Assembly: GCA_020744425.1 (NCBI GenBank)
Contig: JAGMUV010000035.1
Location: 1 to 64,000 of the forward strand
Direction: 5' to 3'
Source of the DNA: Dactylonectria macrodidyma
Lineage: Eukaryota > Ascomycota > Sordariomycetes > Hypocreales > Nectriaceae
Length of the DNA stretch: 64,000 nt
The notes beneath the pieces were generated by a model. The model had not been told where the DNA came from. It saw only the letters and a program-made list of their open reading frames with translations, and did not search any database. Positions 1-11,207 of this stretch are shown here, piece by piece; position 1 is the first letter of the stretch, and the number at the start of each line of letters is the position of its first letter. Position numbers and translations under genes: made by a program.

Positions 1-1534
1 TACGAGGTTGCAGAGTAGTAGAGGGGACGGAAGAGGACGAATGCCACGACGGTGGCATATCCTGCCAAAGAAAAGGCAAGCAGTTAAGAGTTCCAATAAC
101 GATGGTGAACAGCGTCAAGGCTCCAAACGTGGTAGGCACACTCAGGTTATTGAGTAGCAGTCCGATGAAAGGGGTAGAAGCGACACCTCCCAAGGGCAGG
201 GCTACATCAAAGAACTCGTTGATCTCCGCAGCTGCAATCTCTGACACCAACATATATCTGTACTGTGCTCTAATGGATGCAATGAAGTAGTTCATACGAA
301 GCATCTGAAACACGGTCAACAATAAGATGAGAATGAACCAGGGCGAGAGCATCTGTTGGTGGGCTGGGACACGTGGAGAACCCCCAGACGCCACTCGCCT
401 CCTGGCGCTCCTCCTCAATCTTGATGCGCTCGTCTCGGTGCTCGTTATCGCCGGCAAGTTCTTCGAGCGTCTCAAGCTTAGCTTTACGTTTATTGGCACG
501 AGCACTCCGCACTCGCGTCAACTCTCCCGCGTCCGAGATATCTTCATCCGAGTCGTGGACATCGCGACTACGGTCTTGGGCCTTTTCAATCTTCCTCTTA
601 AGTTCTGGCATGGTGTGGTATGCATGAGATGGCATCAAAAATATTTCGGCCAAAAATATTAGCACCGGAACGATAAAGTAACCAAAGAAGAATTTCTCCA
701 GTGAGAACTTGCCACCAGATGCGTCGTAAGCCATGCGATAGAACAGAAAAACGGCTGCGGAGGCATCAAATGCTCCAGTGATGAGCGCAACCACCAGCCC
801 CGAATGCTTGGGGAACATATTGGCAAGTTCAAAGCTAGGGACAAAGAGGAAAGTACCCCCCAGAGCTAGGAGAACATTGCCCAGAAGGTAACCATCGAAT
901 TCCGGGATGGCGAAGGAAGATCCCATCAGTAGGGAGCCGACGACTAGAAAGACACACGATGCTCTCCAGCATGCGCGTCTCCCGAACCGATCGAGGGCAG
1001 TCCCGGCGAAAAGAGATGATATGTTGGTGGTAATTGAGGCAGAGATGAAGAGAGGTTCAGGCGCATATCTTGCTCGGCGCAGGGAACTTCAAGACTCGGC
1101 CCATCGTCAAATCCCGTCGTCTCATCGCTCCGGCAGAGTTCATGATATACACCTTCAGCGATCAAGACGGGTTTGAGAGCCGCGAAGCCAAATACAATGC
1201 CAGATGCAAGCCAGCAGGCTATTACAGCCGTCGCGACCTGACCTAGAAGATTCTTGGTCAGATCTCGACAGCCATTCTCACGATAAAGCTTGAGCGTACC
1301 GTATCGCTTGGAATTCGAGACTCTGTATGCCGCGATGTGAGTTTCGTCCTGGGTAATCTCAACTGGCGCAAAGCTCATGCGTCGCCACTCCGGTCTGTTG
1401 GCGTCTTCTCCAACACCCAAACACTGCTCGTTGGCTGCGCTATCGTTGCCGTTGAGGTTCCCATTACTGCTTGGATTCGCAGGGCCTTCGTAGTCAAAGC
1501 CTTCAACTTGAGTTACATGCTGAGCGAGCGACAT
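1..1534 (-). pseudogene. FMP42-like MFS transporter, frameshifted, 3' end beyond window
   Basis: The reverse strand from the ATG at 1534 encodes an MFS carrier of the fungal FMP42 type (distantly SLC43-like), a multi-pass membrane protein of unproven substrate. A soluble N-terminus of about 95 residues precedes the first membrane segment (VIACWLASGIVFGFAAL). Hydrophobic helices follow, then a long charged cytoplasmic loop rich in Lys/Arg/Glu, then more helices (SPWFILILLLTVFQMLRMNY). The frame breaks near 1050, 370 and 75; at each point homology continues in another frame one base out, for example RLN then LFISASITTN. No intron is needed. About 510 residues are visible and the C-terminus runs off the window. 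Upstream lies a perfect CRE. Family assignment is fairly sure; whether the breaks are real mutations or assembly indels is not. Confidence 0.75.
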
Positions 1535-2353
1535 TTGTGACCGTTAGACGAGGGCGAAGCAACGAAACAAAAAGCCGACCGATTTGGTGTATGTCGTTGT
1601 GAAAATGGCGAAGTACAGGAGAAGCGATGTCCGGCAGGTGTATATGTTCTTGTTAGAAGAATGGGCTGCGGTGGGAATTGGAGGGTTCGGGGCCCATTAC
1701 CCGAAGGATTATGACGTCAATGACGCTTCATCATCATTCTGGTTGCCATCCATGAATGGAAGGTTGAAGACCCGTCATCGAAAGGTCATGACACGATGGG
1801 CAAAAATAGGCAAGGGCATTGGCGGAGGCATGCTGTAAATTAGAGCCTCAGGCACTCCTTAGCGGGCGGATGGGGGGGAGTCTTCCTTCCAACCCCACCA
1901 CAATAACTGGTACTGACTATTGATGCTTTCCGTAACCCTGCTTTCTGCTAAATCCCCACACCTGGCTGTACTAATAATAGCGTCATCTGGAAACAGACAC
2001 AGCCGAACATGTTATGTGGCCAAATCGACACCTGCGTAACGGTTTTGATCAATCAAATGATTTCGAAATGATGTAAACATCGGTGCGAATAATACAAACA
2101 GTATTTCTCGAAGCTTCCAGTCTGGATGTGCATATTGCAGCTATTTTGGCCTGGAGTTGTTGGCAAGGGGTACAGGAATCTCATTACGCAGTTGTGGCAA
2201 ACCGCCAGAATCTTCGACGGCTGTCAGGTGGTTTCTCGCAACAACCACCAGGAAACTCAAGACCATTCATTGGTCAGAGCAAACGTCAGTATTATAACAT
2301 AACACGTCGATATATGTTTTTTTTCTGCGTGATTCTGTCTGGGGTTATTCAGG
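1535..2353. other. Intergenic, divergent upstream region
   Basis: Upstream region shared by the MFS gene (leftward) and the Hsp30 gene (rightward). It holds the CRE at 1712 and short open frames with no recognisable protein character. No RNA gene is seen. Confidence 0.5.
1712..1719. promoter_or_regulatory. CRE/ATF-like palindrome
   Basis: A perfect TGACGTCA palindrome, the consensus for CREB/ATF bZIP factors, lies 178 bp upstream of the MFS start. A half-site (TGACG) follows three bases later. Single short sites occur by chance, so the role is only suggested by position. Confidence 0.35.
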
Positions 2354-2357
2354 TGCG

Positions 2358-2449
2358 TTCTAGAAACGCCGTTGCCAGGTTTTATGAGCTTTTCGAAGAC
2401 TTAGGAACTTTCGATCTGGTGTCCACTCTACCAACCGACCGAGTATAAA
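2358..2449 (+). promoter_or_regulatory. Heat-shock promoter: two HSE cores and TATA box
   Basis: Two inverted heat-shock-element cores precede the Hsp30 gene: TTCTAGAA at 2358-2365 and GAACTTTC at 2405-2412. A TATAAA box follows at 2444-2449, about 120 bp before the ATG. This order (HSE, HSE, TATA, start) is typical of fungal small heat-shock genes bound by trimeric Hsf1. Confidence 0.6.
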
Positions 2450-2570
2450 GCAATGCATCAGCCTTATCAACTCGAATCATTTCATTCTCCGCAAAAAATA
2501 CAGCAAGCACTTCTTTTGCACGGCTGCAGATCAACTTGTTCTCAGGCCTACTATCAACCAAACACGCAAA

Positions 2571-3181
2571 ATGGCTTTCTTCCCGCGAAGCCTTTACGAC
2601 TCCGACACCTCTTTCACTCCCCTCTTCCGTCTTCTGGACGACTTTGATAACTACTCTCGCAAGGGAGTAAGTGGCCGTCGCACTGGTATGCCCAGCTGGC
2701 AGCCCAAATTTGACGTCCGCGAGACCGGGGAAGCATATGAGCTTCATGGCGAGCTCCCTGGCATCAACAAGGAGGATGTACAAATCGAGTTCACCGAGCC
2801 CCAGTCTATGCTCATCCGTGGCAGGACCGAGCGCACCTACACTGCCGGTACTCCTCCTGCAGGCCTCATCGAGGGCACTACCAGGGGCGGTGCCATTACT
2901 GAGGGTGGCGAGGAGAGCAAGAAGGCCAGTGAGGCGAAGACAAGTCCGCCTCACGTGAGGCCGGCACTGAGGCTACCGAGAAGGAAGTGCCCGAGACCAA
3001 GAAGTCTGACAAGGCTACGTACTGGCTCTCCGAGCGCAGCGTCGGCGAGTTTTCTCGCAGCTTCAACTTCCCTACTCAAGTCGATCAGGAATCGGTGACC
3101 GCAAACTTCAAGAACGGCATCCTCAACATTCTAGTCCCCAAGGCTAAGAAGCACGAGTCAAAGCGCATCGCTATCAATTAA
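2571..3181 (+). pseudogene. hsp30: Small heat-shock protein Hsp30 (alpha-crystallin family), one frameshift
   Basis: Encodes a class of small chaperone that holds unfolded proteins during heat stress. The N-terminus (MAFFPRSLYDSDTSFTPLFR) and the first half of the alpha-crystallin domain (WQPKFDVRETGEAYELHGEL, MLIRGRTERTY) read from the ATG at 2571. Near 2940 the frame is lost. The second half (SVGEFSRSFNFPTQVDQ, NGILNILVPKAKKHESKR) continues in another frame to the TAA at 3179. One added base at the charged linker would restore about 204 residues, the normal length for fungal Hsp30. The promoter with heat-shock elements is intact. The single break in an otherwise perfect gene means either recent inactivation or an assembly indel. 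Confidence 0.85.
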
Positions 3182-4686
3182 GCAATCAACGGCAGCTTCC
3201 AAGTCATGACTGCTTTGTACTATTTTCTAATCTTTTCAGGATCAAGAATGTGAACAAGTCAGGTTATTATCATAGAGACTGGTCTTTACTCAGATTGTCA
3301 ATACATGGAATATCGATGATTTACCTTGCTTTGCTAGTATGATGCTTGCGCTTTTGTACAATAGCAAGATAATAATCCACGAAATCAACCAAATGGTCCA
3401 GTTCACCAAGGTCTGTTCACTTCTGCAACCTTTGGAAATCAGGAAGCTTGAAGCGACGTCAAATATGACTTCCCCACTTCCCCACTTCCCCACTTCCCCA
3501 GTGCCTCGCCCCAATTTTGCATATAAATCACAGTCCCCATTGGCCAAAGTCCTACCATCCCCAATTGCACCACGGATAAGGAAACCGCCGAATGGGTGCC
3601 TAGATGTTGTGTGGTCCGCGCCGTATAACAATGCTGGGCCGGGGTAAGCAAAGGTGCGAGTACACCATACAGTAGGACATTGTAAACGAGGTGCAACCAG
3701 ACAAGGTTGCCTTGCCGTTCCGCAATCTCCATCGAAAAGAGCCGTGTCTGGGTTGTTCATCAGTCCCGGGGCCAACCATAGGGGTCAATCCGTGCTGCGT
3801 CACATCAACTTGAAACTTAGCACGCAGGCACGCTGCGCCCCTTATTAGAAAGCGAGGGAATTTTTTAGCCTCGCACTCGTACCGCCCAATGGTTGGCTCG
3901 CTCGGAATTTTATAGGAACAAAGTCCGAGTCAGCCAATACGGATCACTTCAGGACACCGAGCACGGTTCCTGAATCCCTGTCTGTCACCTGGGGCCAGTT
4001 ATGGACACCTGTCAGTCCCCTGACCCAAGTAGGGGCGCTTCTAGGACTAATCATTATTGGGCGATCTTAGCCCACTTAAGCCGATGATTCGCCATCCCGT
4101 CGCTGGGCGTTCCAGGGGTCTATGAAGCCAAAAGAGGACATTTAAATGAATACGGATACGCAAGACAGCTGTGTTCGACGAGAGAATACAACCCTTGGGC
4201 CAGTAAGGCGGAGTATTTAGCGGGTCTTCAGCATCGCTAAATTGACAGTAGTCCACCGACTGAGTCACCATGCCGTCTTACTCCTGCGCCTCGACAGGCT
4301 GTGCCAACGTCCCGCCAAAGAGAAGGGAACCAGAATAACGACGACATGAAATACAATATATAAATACGGCCAACCACGGATGCGGATTTGACGCTCTGTA
4401 GGTCAACTGTGGTATTGTGGTATGTTTGCCGTCCCCAAACGCCAAGCTTCCTCATCAGCAAACCAGACGCCCACCTTCCCCCGTCCATCCTTTAACCAAT
4501 GCAAGATGCTTTGCTATACAGACAAAAGAGAAAGGTCAAGACAAATAGGAAACGTGATTGTCGTGTGCGGTGTCGTGAAGGGAACTTGCCCCAATGCTTC
4601 GGTAGATAGGGGATCTCATAACCACATGCAGCTGGCAAGCGCGCACTACACTGCCCCTGCTGCCCTGGGAAGCAGATCATCCATAT
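3182..4686. other. Gene-poor stretch between hsp30 and arrestin
   Basis: No convincing coding region on either strand; the open frames are short and overlap one another. It contains the 8-bp tandem repeat at 3469-3500 and the 3' flanks of hsp30 and the arrestin gene, which converge here. Confidence 0.5.
3469..3500. repeat. Minisatellite, 4 copies of CTTCCCCA
   Basis: Four exact head-to-tail copies of an 8-bp unit, pyrimidine-rich on the plus strand. No gene overlaps it. Confidence 0.9.
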
Positions 4687-6060
4687 TCAAATCAATAGTC
4701 GGGAGGTCTCCAGACTCTTGCTGGGCATTCTACCGCCCGGTGTTATAGGATGCGCGACGTTGACCCGTCTGTTTGCTCGAGGATCCTCGGGGGTGTCTCG
4801 TCCGAGTCTGAGCCAGTTTTCGTCTGGGCCGTCGAAGCCGTAATCTGCTAGGCGGGCGAAGTAATCTGCGAGGCCGTCGACGCTGGGGCCGCCGACGACG
4901 TCGTCATAGTGCGGCGGGGGTGTCATGACGCCAGTTTCGGGTGTTTCGTCGACGAGTTCGGGGACGGGTGGTGGTGGTTGTTGTTGTCGAAGGCAGGCGG
5001 GTTGAAGATGGGGACTCGCAATAGGTGGATAGGTCGAGGGTCGTGGACGCCGGCTGTCTCGACGGAGGGGCGTAGGCTTTGTTGGCCATTGGCAAGGTGT
5101 GCAGCCCGCGGCGGGGAGGGGAGGTTCTCGCAAGTTAGGTTCACACCGGCCAGCGTTCCGATGGAAGAGTGGGGTGTTTCGGTTGGGATGGTAAAGGCGT
5201 CGGGGCATCCACAGGTCGACTGGTAGGTAGTAGACTGGCACATCTCGCCGGAGTAGGCGGGAAGGTTGGTGTTTGCCTGGGTGGCTCGGCAGTTGAGTAC
5301 AGTAAACGGCAAGTTGATGCCGATGTCGAAATGCCGGCGCTTTGTGCCAGTTGGAGCATCGGGATCGGGACGGCTGATTTGAATAATGACCTATTTCGTC
5401 AGTATCAGTCTGGAGTTAAGTAGGAGCGTGGTATAAACTCACCTTGATGCAGTGGTGGACATTGGCATTCTTCCAGCTACAATTGGGATGCAACCTCAAG
5501 TCCTTATTCTTAGCCATCATCTCACAGGTCGGGATCTGCACATCGGCTTCAATCTCCGTCGGGCCCCAAAGATTCTCCAATCCCAAGTCCAAGTCGCCTA
5601 AGAGGTTATCCCTCGGCTCCGGTAAAGGCTGAGCCGCGGTGTGTCGTCTCGACGCCTCCGCAGTTCGTTGTCTGGCGGCCGTTTCGCGAGCCTCGCGTCG
5701 CTGCTCGGGGGTGAGTTCGCCACCTCGGACAGCCCTGAGGTCTGAAGAGGCCCATGACGGGTCCAATGCTTTTCCGGCCGTCTTGTTGAGGAGCAAGACC
5801 TTGCGAACAGGGTCTTTCCTGGTAACGCGCCTGTCATTCGTCCAGTATTGGATCGACTCGGTCACAAACACCTTAAGCCGTGCACCTGGACCTTGGCCAG
5901 AGGCGTCAACTTGAAAGCGATGGGGATCTTGCTGCCGATGGGAAAGCTCTTCCCCGAGATGATGATATTGTAATGCAGCTGATCCTGGTATTGCCGGCTA
6001 AATGAGATGGGCTCCGTCATCTCCAGAGACAGTTGGTCGGGAACTCGCACTCTTGAAACC
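4687..6060 (-). pseudogene. Alpha-arrestin-like protein, 5' truncated and frameshifted
   Basis: Alpha-arrestins are ubiquitin-ligase adaptors that direct endocytosis of membrane transporters. Visible here are the tail of the arrestin N-fold, the arrestin C-domain (HPNCSWKNANVHHCIK joined to VIIQISR, then FTVLNCRATQANTNLPAYSG) and the fungal C-terminal motif PPPHYDDVVG...DGLADYFARLADYGF, which is a candidate PY-type ligand. A 52-nt intron at 5391-5442 (GTGAGT...ATAG, branch ACTGAT) is well formed. Breaks: one base missing near 5878 (LAKVQVH to RLKVFVTESIQ) and a shift in the Asn/His repeat near 4970-5000. The 5' end stops exactly at the hAT element starting at 6061, and no N-terminal half is found beyond that element. 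So the gene was interrupted and then lost its start. Confidence 0.75.
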
Positions 6061-9000
6061 CAAGGCTCGAACCCACTACACTGTAAATCCACGTGGACCA
6101 CATATAAGTGGCCCATCTCTATTACATCCACTTGTCGGCGCTCAGATTACGTAATAATCCACTACACTTGGACACGAAAGTGGATGTAATGGAGTGGATT
6201 TAGGTGGATTTAGGTACAGTGGGATATTCCCTGACCCTGTATGGTTCATAGTACTTATTTTTGTATATGACTGCCCATTAAATCGAGGTACCTGGACCCA
6301 AGTTAGCCGAGGTCGATCACCCCTACAGCTAATCTAATAATATTGACGAGAAACTACCCCTATTGAGTGCGTTTTCTACAGATTTCCTGCTTTGTTTTTG
6401 CCAAAAAAAAAATTTGATGTCAGCCAACCAGCCAGGCCAACCAGGCCAACAGCAGCAGCTCGAAGACCGTCTTTTTCGCCATTTCAGAGGCTGGAATTGG
6501 TCAGAACGCGCTCGTGATACTAGCTCTTGGCTGTGGGACTTTGGCTATGATATTCAATGTCATGGCTTACGCAAATGGGCTTGCAAGGACTGTATCCTCG
6601 GAAATCGTCCCATTATCGCGAGTTTTACCTCTTCAGGTCTCCAGAACGCGGCAAATCATCTATGGCGTGAGCACAAAACACCAGCACCAGAGGGAGAGAA
6701 AAAGAGCACAGCACAGCTCAAATCCGAAGGCGCACTGAAATCGAACCAGCCGACTATTGCCTCTGTTTTGAAACTGGACGTCAACAAGCCTACGGAACAG
6801 AATATCGCGAATAGCTTCATCTCACGCTTTGATAAGCAACATTTTCAGCGTATGCTAGTCGAGTTAATCGTCAGTAGCAACCAGTCATTTTCCTTCGCCG
6901 AGAACCCCATCCTCCGAGAAATCTTCGACTATTTGAGTCCCTCCGTTTCCATCCAACACGCCAACTTGACTGCCACGGCTGTCCGATATAAGATCATTCA
7001 AGAGTATAACCGCCACAAGCAGACGGTTATCGAGGTGCTGAGGAACTCCCCTGGAGCCCTTCATATTTCATTTGATGGCTGGACGTCTCGAAATAAGCTT
7101 GCCCTCTACGGTATTGCTTGTTTTTTCAGAGACGAGAAGAATCGGCCATGCAAAATCATGATTGGAGTTCCAGAGGCTCATCGTCACTTCGGCTCAACGA
7201 TCGGTGGGGAGGTTCTCGACGTCCTACACACTCTTGGCGTGGGTCCAGAGAAGGTTGGCTATTCACGCTCGACAATGCAGAAAACAACGATACTGCCATG
7301 GAGGTCATTGGTGCTGAACTTGGGTTCGATGGCCGACTGCGCCGAGGACGCTGTATTGGCCACACAATTAACTTGTCAGCCAAGGCGCTCTTATTTGGCA
7401 AAAACGCCGACGCGTTCGAGAAGCAATTGTCAGGCGCAGAAGCGTTATCTGATACTGAATACGCTCAATGGCGCAAAAAAGGACCAGTTGGCAAAGTTAC
7501 ACAATATCGTAGTTGATGTGCGTATTAGCCGCCGGCTGATTTACTTGTTCAAGGAGGTCCAGAGGGTAAGCGGTTTAACTAAATCCTATTCGTCTCATAT
7601 TAACTCGGTATATCTAACCAGGGACGAAATTAATCGCGCCACCACCCTTAAACTCCGATCGAAGAAACCACTCAAGCTAATTATCGACAACGACACGCGT
7701 TGGCTGTCACAACTCTACATGATCCGCAGGGCTCTACGGTTGAAAACCCTCTATCGAACTCCTACTGATCAAGTATAAGGCGCAATGGGAGGACGAAAAT
7801 CGGTCTAAAAAGACTGGCCAAGTGACACAAGCCAAGTTGGCGAAAAAAACCACGCATCCTCCGAGACGAGAATCAGCTAACGGACAAAGACTGGGAGGTT
7901 CTTTACCATTTGGAGGCTATTCTGACTGTTTTTGAGGACCGTGGGTAAAGACGCTTGAGGGTGATGGACACATCCGCAGGCGTAAGCAAGGCTGGACCGG
8001 CTCCTATGGCAATATCTGGGACGTGGTGCTTGGCTATGAGTTGCTGCTTAACACACTGGAAGAATATAAGCAGCTTGCTGCTAACTTTCCTGATCCCCGA
8101 GCACTTCCGCATCGGAATCAACCTTGCTTGGGATAAGCTGGATGAATATTATCGGCGGCTGGACGAGACGCCCATCTACTATACGGCTATGGCGCTCCAT
8201 CCAGCTTATCGTTGGGACTGGTTGATGAAACGTGGGCTCATAAGCCTAGCTGGGTTGAAAAGGCAAAAGAGATGGTTGCCGACGTCTGGCTGTCCGATTA
8301 CGCTCGTCTCGAGGTTAGAACCAGCAGCAGCAGAGGCGACGACGAGCCACCAGCAAAAAGACCTCGATTTTTCAATCCCTTCGAGAAGAACAGTCGTCTG
8401 CCGAGCTCAATACCAGCCTACGCAGCAGCTATTGTGGGTGACGAGTACCAAGCGTGGCAGACGGATCGTGACGCCAGCGACGGCAACGTTCGTGATCCAA
8501 TTGGTTACTGGATCACTAAGCAAGGCAGATATCCTCGGTTATCCAGGATGGCCTTGGACTTCCTGACGATCCAGCCGATGTCAGCCGAGTGTGAGAGGTT
8601 ATTTTCAGCTGCTGGCAAGGATGGTCTCGGGGTTGCGTACGAACCTAGATGCTGAGATTATTGCCATTTGTCAGGTCTTACGCTCTTGGTACCGTGCTGG
8701 CCTTATCAAGGACCTGGATCCATTGCTTAAGTCACACCTCGAAAGTAAGCTGGATGCCGGCTGTGGGACTCTAAGCGACGACGAGCTGGCTCTTGCTGAG
8801 TCAAAATGGCTATTCGAGGGCGAGGACAGCGCCAGCGAGGTTGACGATTCATCACAGCAGCAAGAGGCTGAAGAGTTAGTGTCAACCTCTGAAAGTGAGG
8901 CTGAATAGGCGTCGACGAGGTTGTGAATAGCCTCAAAAGTCCACTTACAAAAATCCACTTATAAATCCACGTGTACATCCATTCCACTCCGGTCGAAAGT

Positions 9001-9092
9001 GTGCTACATCCACTTTGTAATTGCCTAAAAATGGTCCATCCACTCTACTTGGTCCAAAAGTGGAGTGGATGTAGTGGTTTCGAGCCTTGCCT
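6061..9092 (+). mobile_element. hAT-superfamily DNA transposon, decayed (hAT-1)
   Basis: About 3.0 kb flanked by imperfect terminal inverted repeats (CAAGGCTCGAACCCACTAC at the left; the right end reads the same inverted apart from one or two bases plus three extra). The flanks TTGAAACC (6053-6060) and TTGAGACC (9093-9100) agree at 7 of 8 bases and fit an aged 8-bp hAT target duplication. Both subterminal regions are packed with TCCACTT/AAGTGGA copies, the usual transposase-binding repeats of hAT ends. It carries the transposase remnant 6417-8908 and sits in the arrestin gene. Confidence 0.75.
6417..8908 (+). pseudogene. hAT transposase remnant
   Basis: Cut-and-paste transposase related to the intact copy at 50427. 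From the ATG at 6417: a BED-like zinc region (WACKDC ... HLWREH), the first catalytic Asp region (ALHISFDGWTSRNKLALYGI), the second (FTLDNAENNDTAMEVIG) in another frame, RCIGHTINLSAKALLFG, and the C-terminal dimerisation block (SRMALDFLTIQPMSAECERL). An acidic Ser/Glu tail ends at 8908. Homology hops between frames near 7255, 7500, 7775-8000, 8200 and 8620, so no full protein can be made. An internally deleted or edited stretch lies around 7780-7960. Confidence 0.8.
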
Positions 9093-9120
9093 TTGAGACC
9101 TTATATCTTCGACTGGTTCC

Positions 9121-9142
9121 TTCTAGGACTTGAGTCCTAGAA
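9121..9142. repeat. 22-nt palindrome
   Basis: A near-perfect inverted repeat with 10-bp arms around CTAGGACTTGAGTCCTAG. It is followed by further AGTCCTA copies to about 9200. It sits immediately right of the hAT-1 flank and may be the relic of another short element; no partner end was found. Confidence 0.45.
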
Positions 9143-9278
9143 AGTCCTAGATGAAAGTCCTACGATCTAAGTTTAGGACTTCAAACTTTAATCCTGAACC
9201 TTAATCCTGAAGTTGAGGGTGAACCCTCCAACATTCAACAGTTTGACTCAATCACTATTTTACTTCGCTTCGCCAACC

Positions 9279-9596
9279 ATGTCCCAAATGCCCAACAAGC
9301 GCGGTCGACCTCGGAAGTATGGCTCTAAAGAGGAAAAGGCGAGGCAAGACGTCATCGCGAGACGTGCCCGAAGACGGCTTCAGTCTACAGCAGCACAGAA
9401 AGATACCCGATTTCATGTCTATGAGCCATCTTTAGCTACCCAAGGGATACATCTACAGCCCTTGGACTGCCTCAGCGTGCTCGCAGATGCTGCCAACTTG
9501 GTACGACGAATCGATACATCGACCCATCGGTCTCCCACCCTTGATCCGAATGACAATGTTACCATTGGCAGTAGTAGTAGTAGTAGTAGTAGGTGA
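9279..9596 (+). CDS. AT-hook-containing ORF, truncated at a microsatellite
   Basis: From the ATG at 9279 (an earlier non-ATG open stretch begins at 9213) the ORF starts with a basic segment holding an AT-hook ([16 protein letters not shown]) and an Arg-rich run (RARRRL). Such N-termini are common on fungal TE-encoded and orphan nuclear proteins. After about 85 residues it runs into the GTA microsatellite, giving a poly-Ser end, and stops. On the other strand, downstream of that repeat, lies a truncated enoyl-CoA hydratase, so this is probably the 5' part of a larger gene joined to foreign DNA. Function unknown. Confidence 0.45.
   Translation: MSQMPNKRGRPRKYGSKEEKARQDVIARRARRRLQSTAAQKDTRFHVYEPSLATQGIHLQPLDCLSVLADAANLVRRIDTSTHRSPTLDPNDNVTIGSSSSSSSR
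9571..9592. repeat. (GTA)n microsatellite at a gene-fusion junction
   Basis: Seven GTA units plus one base. Left of it lies the AT-hook ORF; right of it, on the minus strand, enoyl-CoA hydratase homology ends abruptly. The repeat marks a likely breakpoint. Confidence 0.85.
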
Positions 9597-10292
9597 TCCC
9601 CTTGAACTTGCCCAAGACATTAGTCAGCCTTTGAGTGCCGCCTGCTCCGGGAATCAAGCCGAGAGTGACTTCTGGCAAACCGAAGCGGCCGACGTTAGAA
9701 GCGAAGATCAAGGCGCACTATTTGTAATTTGACGTCAGCGGATTGTTTTTCTTTGCTGATCTAGTATTCGTGCTTCGAACTGCCGAAAGATCTGCTAGAC
9801 TTACCATGAGAGCCACTTCGAAGCCTCCACCAAGCTGTCAGGGAACATGCATCAGCCAAGCATGCCTCAACTAGGGACGTAGTTTCGATGGAGAAGATAA
9901 GCGCAATTACTCACCGCCATTCCCTCGACTGCCGCGATCAATGGCCTGCGCACCGCCCGCATTCCGTCGCTGAGATTGCTGAGATAGCGGCAACCTTGGG
10001 CCGCCTCCGCGTCCATTTCCGATATATCTTTTATATCGGCACCGGCTGTCATATTAGTTAGCTAGACTTGCAACAAGCTCAAGGTGGAAAGTACTCGAGC
10101 ACCGGAAAAGTAAGTGCTGGTGCCGGTGATGATAATAACCCGTACCGCGTTGTCCTTTGCCGCCGTGGACAATTGCTCGAGAAGGACCGAGATCAATTTA
10201 CTGGACAGCGCATTTCTCTTGCTGGGCCGATTGATGGCGAGAACTCGTACGCCATCGACAGGAGTAGAAGGGATGACCAGCGCTTCTGCCAT
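9593..10292 (-). pseudogene. Enoyl-CoA hydratase/isomerase, 3' truncated
   Basis: Crotonase-fold enzyme of fatty-acid or branched-chain acyl-CoA oxidation. Four exons are readable on the minus strand: 10292-10103 (MAEALVIPS ... NRPSKRNALSSKL ... VIIITGTSTYFS), 10045-9915 (AGADIKDISEMD ... RPLIAAVEGMA), 9834-9805 (LGGGFEVALM) and 9717-9593 ([33 protein letters not shown]). The introns (57, 80 and 87 nt) have GT...AG borders and keep phase. The oxyanion-hole segments SAGADIK and GGGFEVAL and the acidic [13 protein letters not shown] region are all present. Homology stops at GKFKGIT against the GTA microsatellite, leaving out the C-terminal trimerisation helices. The piece visible is about 160 residues of a usual 260-290. 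The reading frame itself is otherwise clean. Confidence 0.8.
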
Positions 10293-11207
10293 TATGTCAA
10301 CTTGCGTACGGAGGCAGGGCCAAAAAGTCGTTGCCCAAGAAAAAGCAATAATAACGCCACAGCTAGAGTAAGTACAAGGAGTACATCGAACCAATTTGAT
10401 ACCACTAGAGGCCAGTATCCTCTAGTACACTCTAATAAGTAACTACAACGCTAAATTTGAGATAGCCCCTAAATTTATAGGGATAATAGGGGAGAGGCCT
10501 TCTAAAGCAGATTGAAGCATATGTACCCGCAAGTAACTAACAGGGATTGGAGGGCGTTAATCAAGTTGGGCAGCGACTTTTTGGCCCTGCCTCTGTAGTG
10601 ACACGTGTAGCGAAGGGAGCAAGCTAGAGTGTGAGGGCAGAAGGGAACAATCGAAAAGTGCTTTTCGGTACGAAAGGTTCTTCTTAAGCTCTGGGATTCC
10701 ACCCCCCAAATTTTCGCCCCCCCTTGCAAAATTACCGCATTAAGCGATTACCCGATAAGGAACCGCAACTGCACCTCTTGTTGGTCCGGATTAACCCCAT
10801 CCGAATGCCCCCAGAGGTGCCAATCTCTTCTCTTGCTCTCATTCGCTCTCTGAGATTAAGTGTAAAGGAGTTCTTCTTTTGAGGGTTTCTTGTTAAAGAG
10901 ACACGTGAAATGCACGTGAAATGCACGTGATGTGCACGTGGGAACTCGGTTTGTGAGAGCATTATTGCTCTTGTCTTTACAGGAGACGCAAACCGCAGGC
11001 GGTCTGCCCAGAAGAGCCTTGAGGAACGAAGTTAGAGACGAAAATCGGTCAACATACCTTGAGCAAATTTTATCATTTTCAGCTGACATGAATTTAGTTG
11101 AAGCAAGATCGGCAGCTCGGCAGTTGTAGCGTCGTTGCAGGCTTGACTATAGGTGGGGTGTGATTGGCATGTCGAGATCATAAAACATATCTCCGGCTCT
11201 CTATAAA
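10293..11207. other. Intergenic, no gene recognised
   Basis: Short open frames on both strands with no family resemblance. The notable content is the phased CACGTG array at 10902-10940. Runs of C (around 10705-10726) and a GGGATAATAGGGGA-like stretch are unremarkable. Confidence 0.5.
10902..10940. repeat. Four CACGTG E-boxes at exact 11-bp spacing
   Basis: CACGTG occurs at 10902, 10913, 10924 and 10935, separated by AAATG, AAATG and ATGTG. CACGTG is the palindromic target of bHLH/bHLH-zip factors (Pho4, Cbf1, Tye7 type in fungi). The 11-bp period puts all four sites on nearly the same helix face. It could equally be a small minisatellite. Confidence 0.6.

Noticed and set aside
1584..1838. 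84-codon plus-strand open frame upstream of the MFS gene
   Set aside because: No conserved motif, overlaps a promoter region with a CRE; looks like chance.
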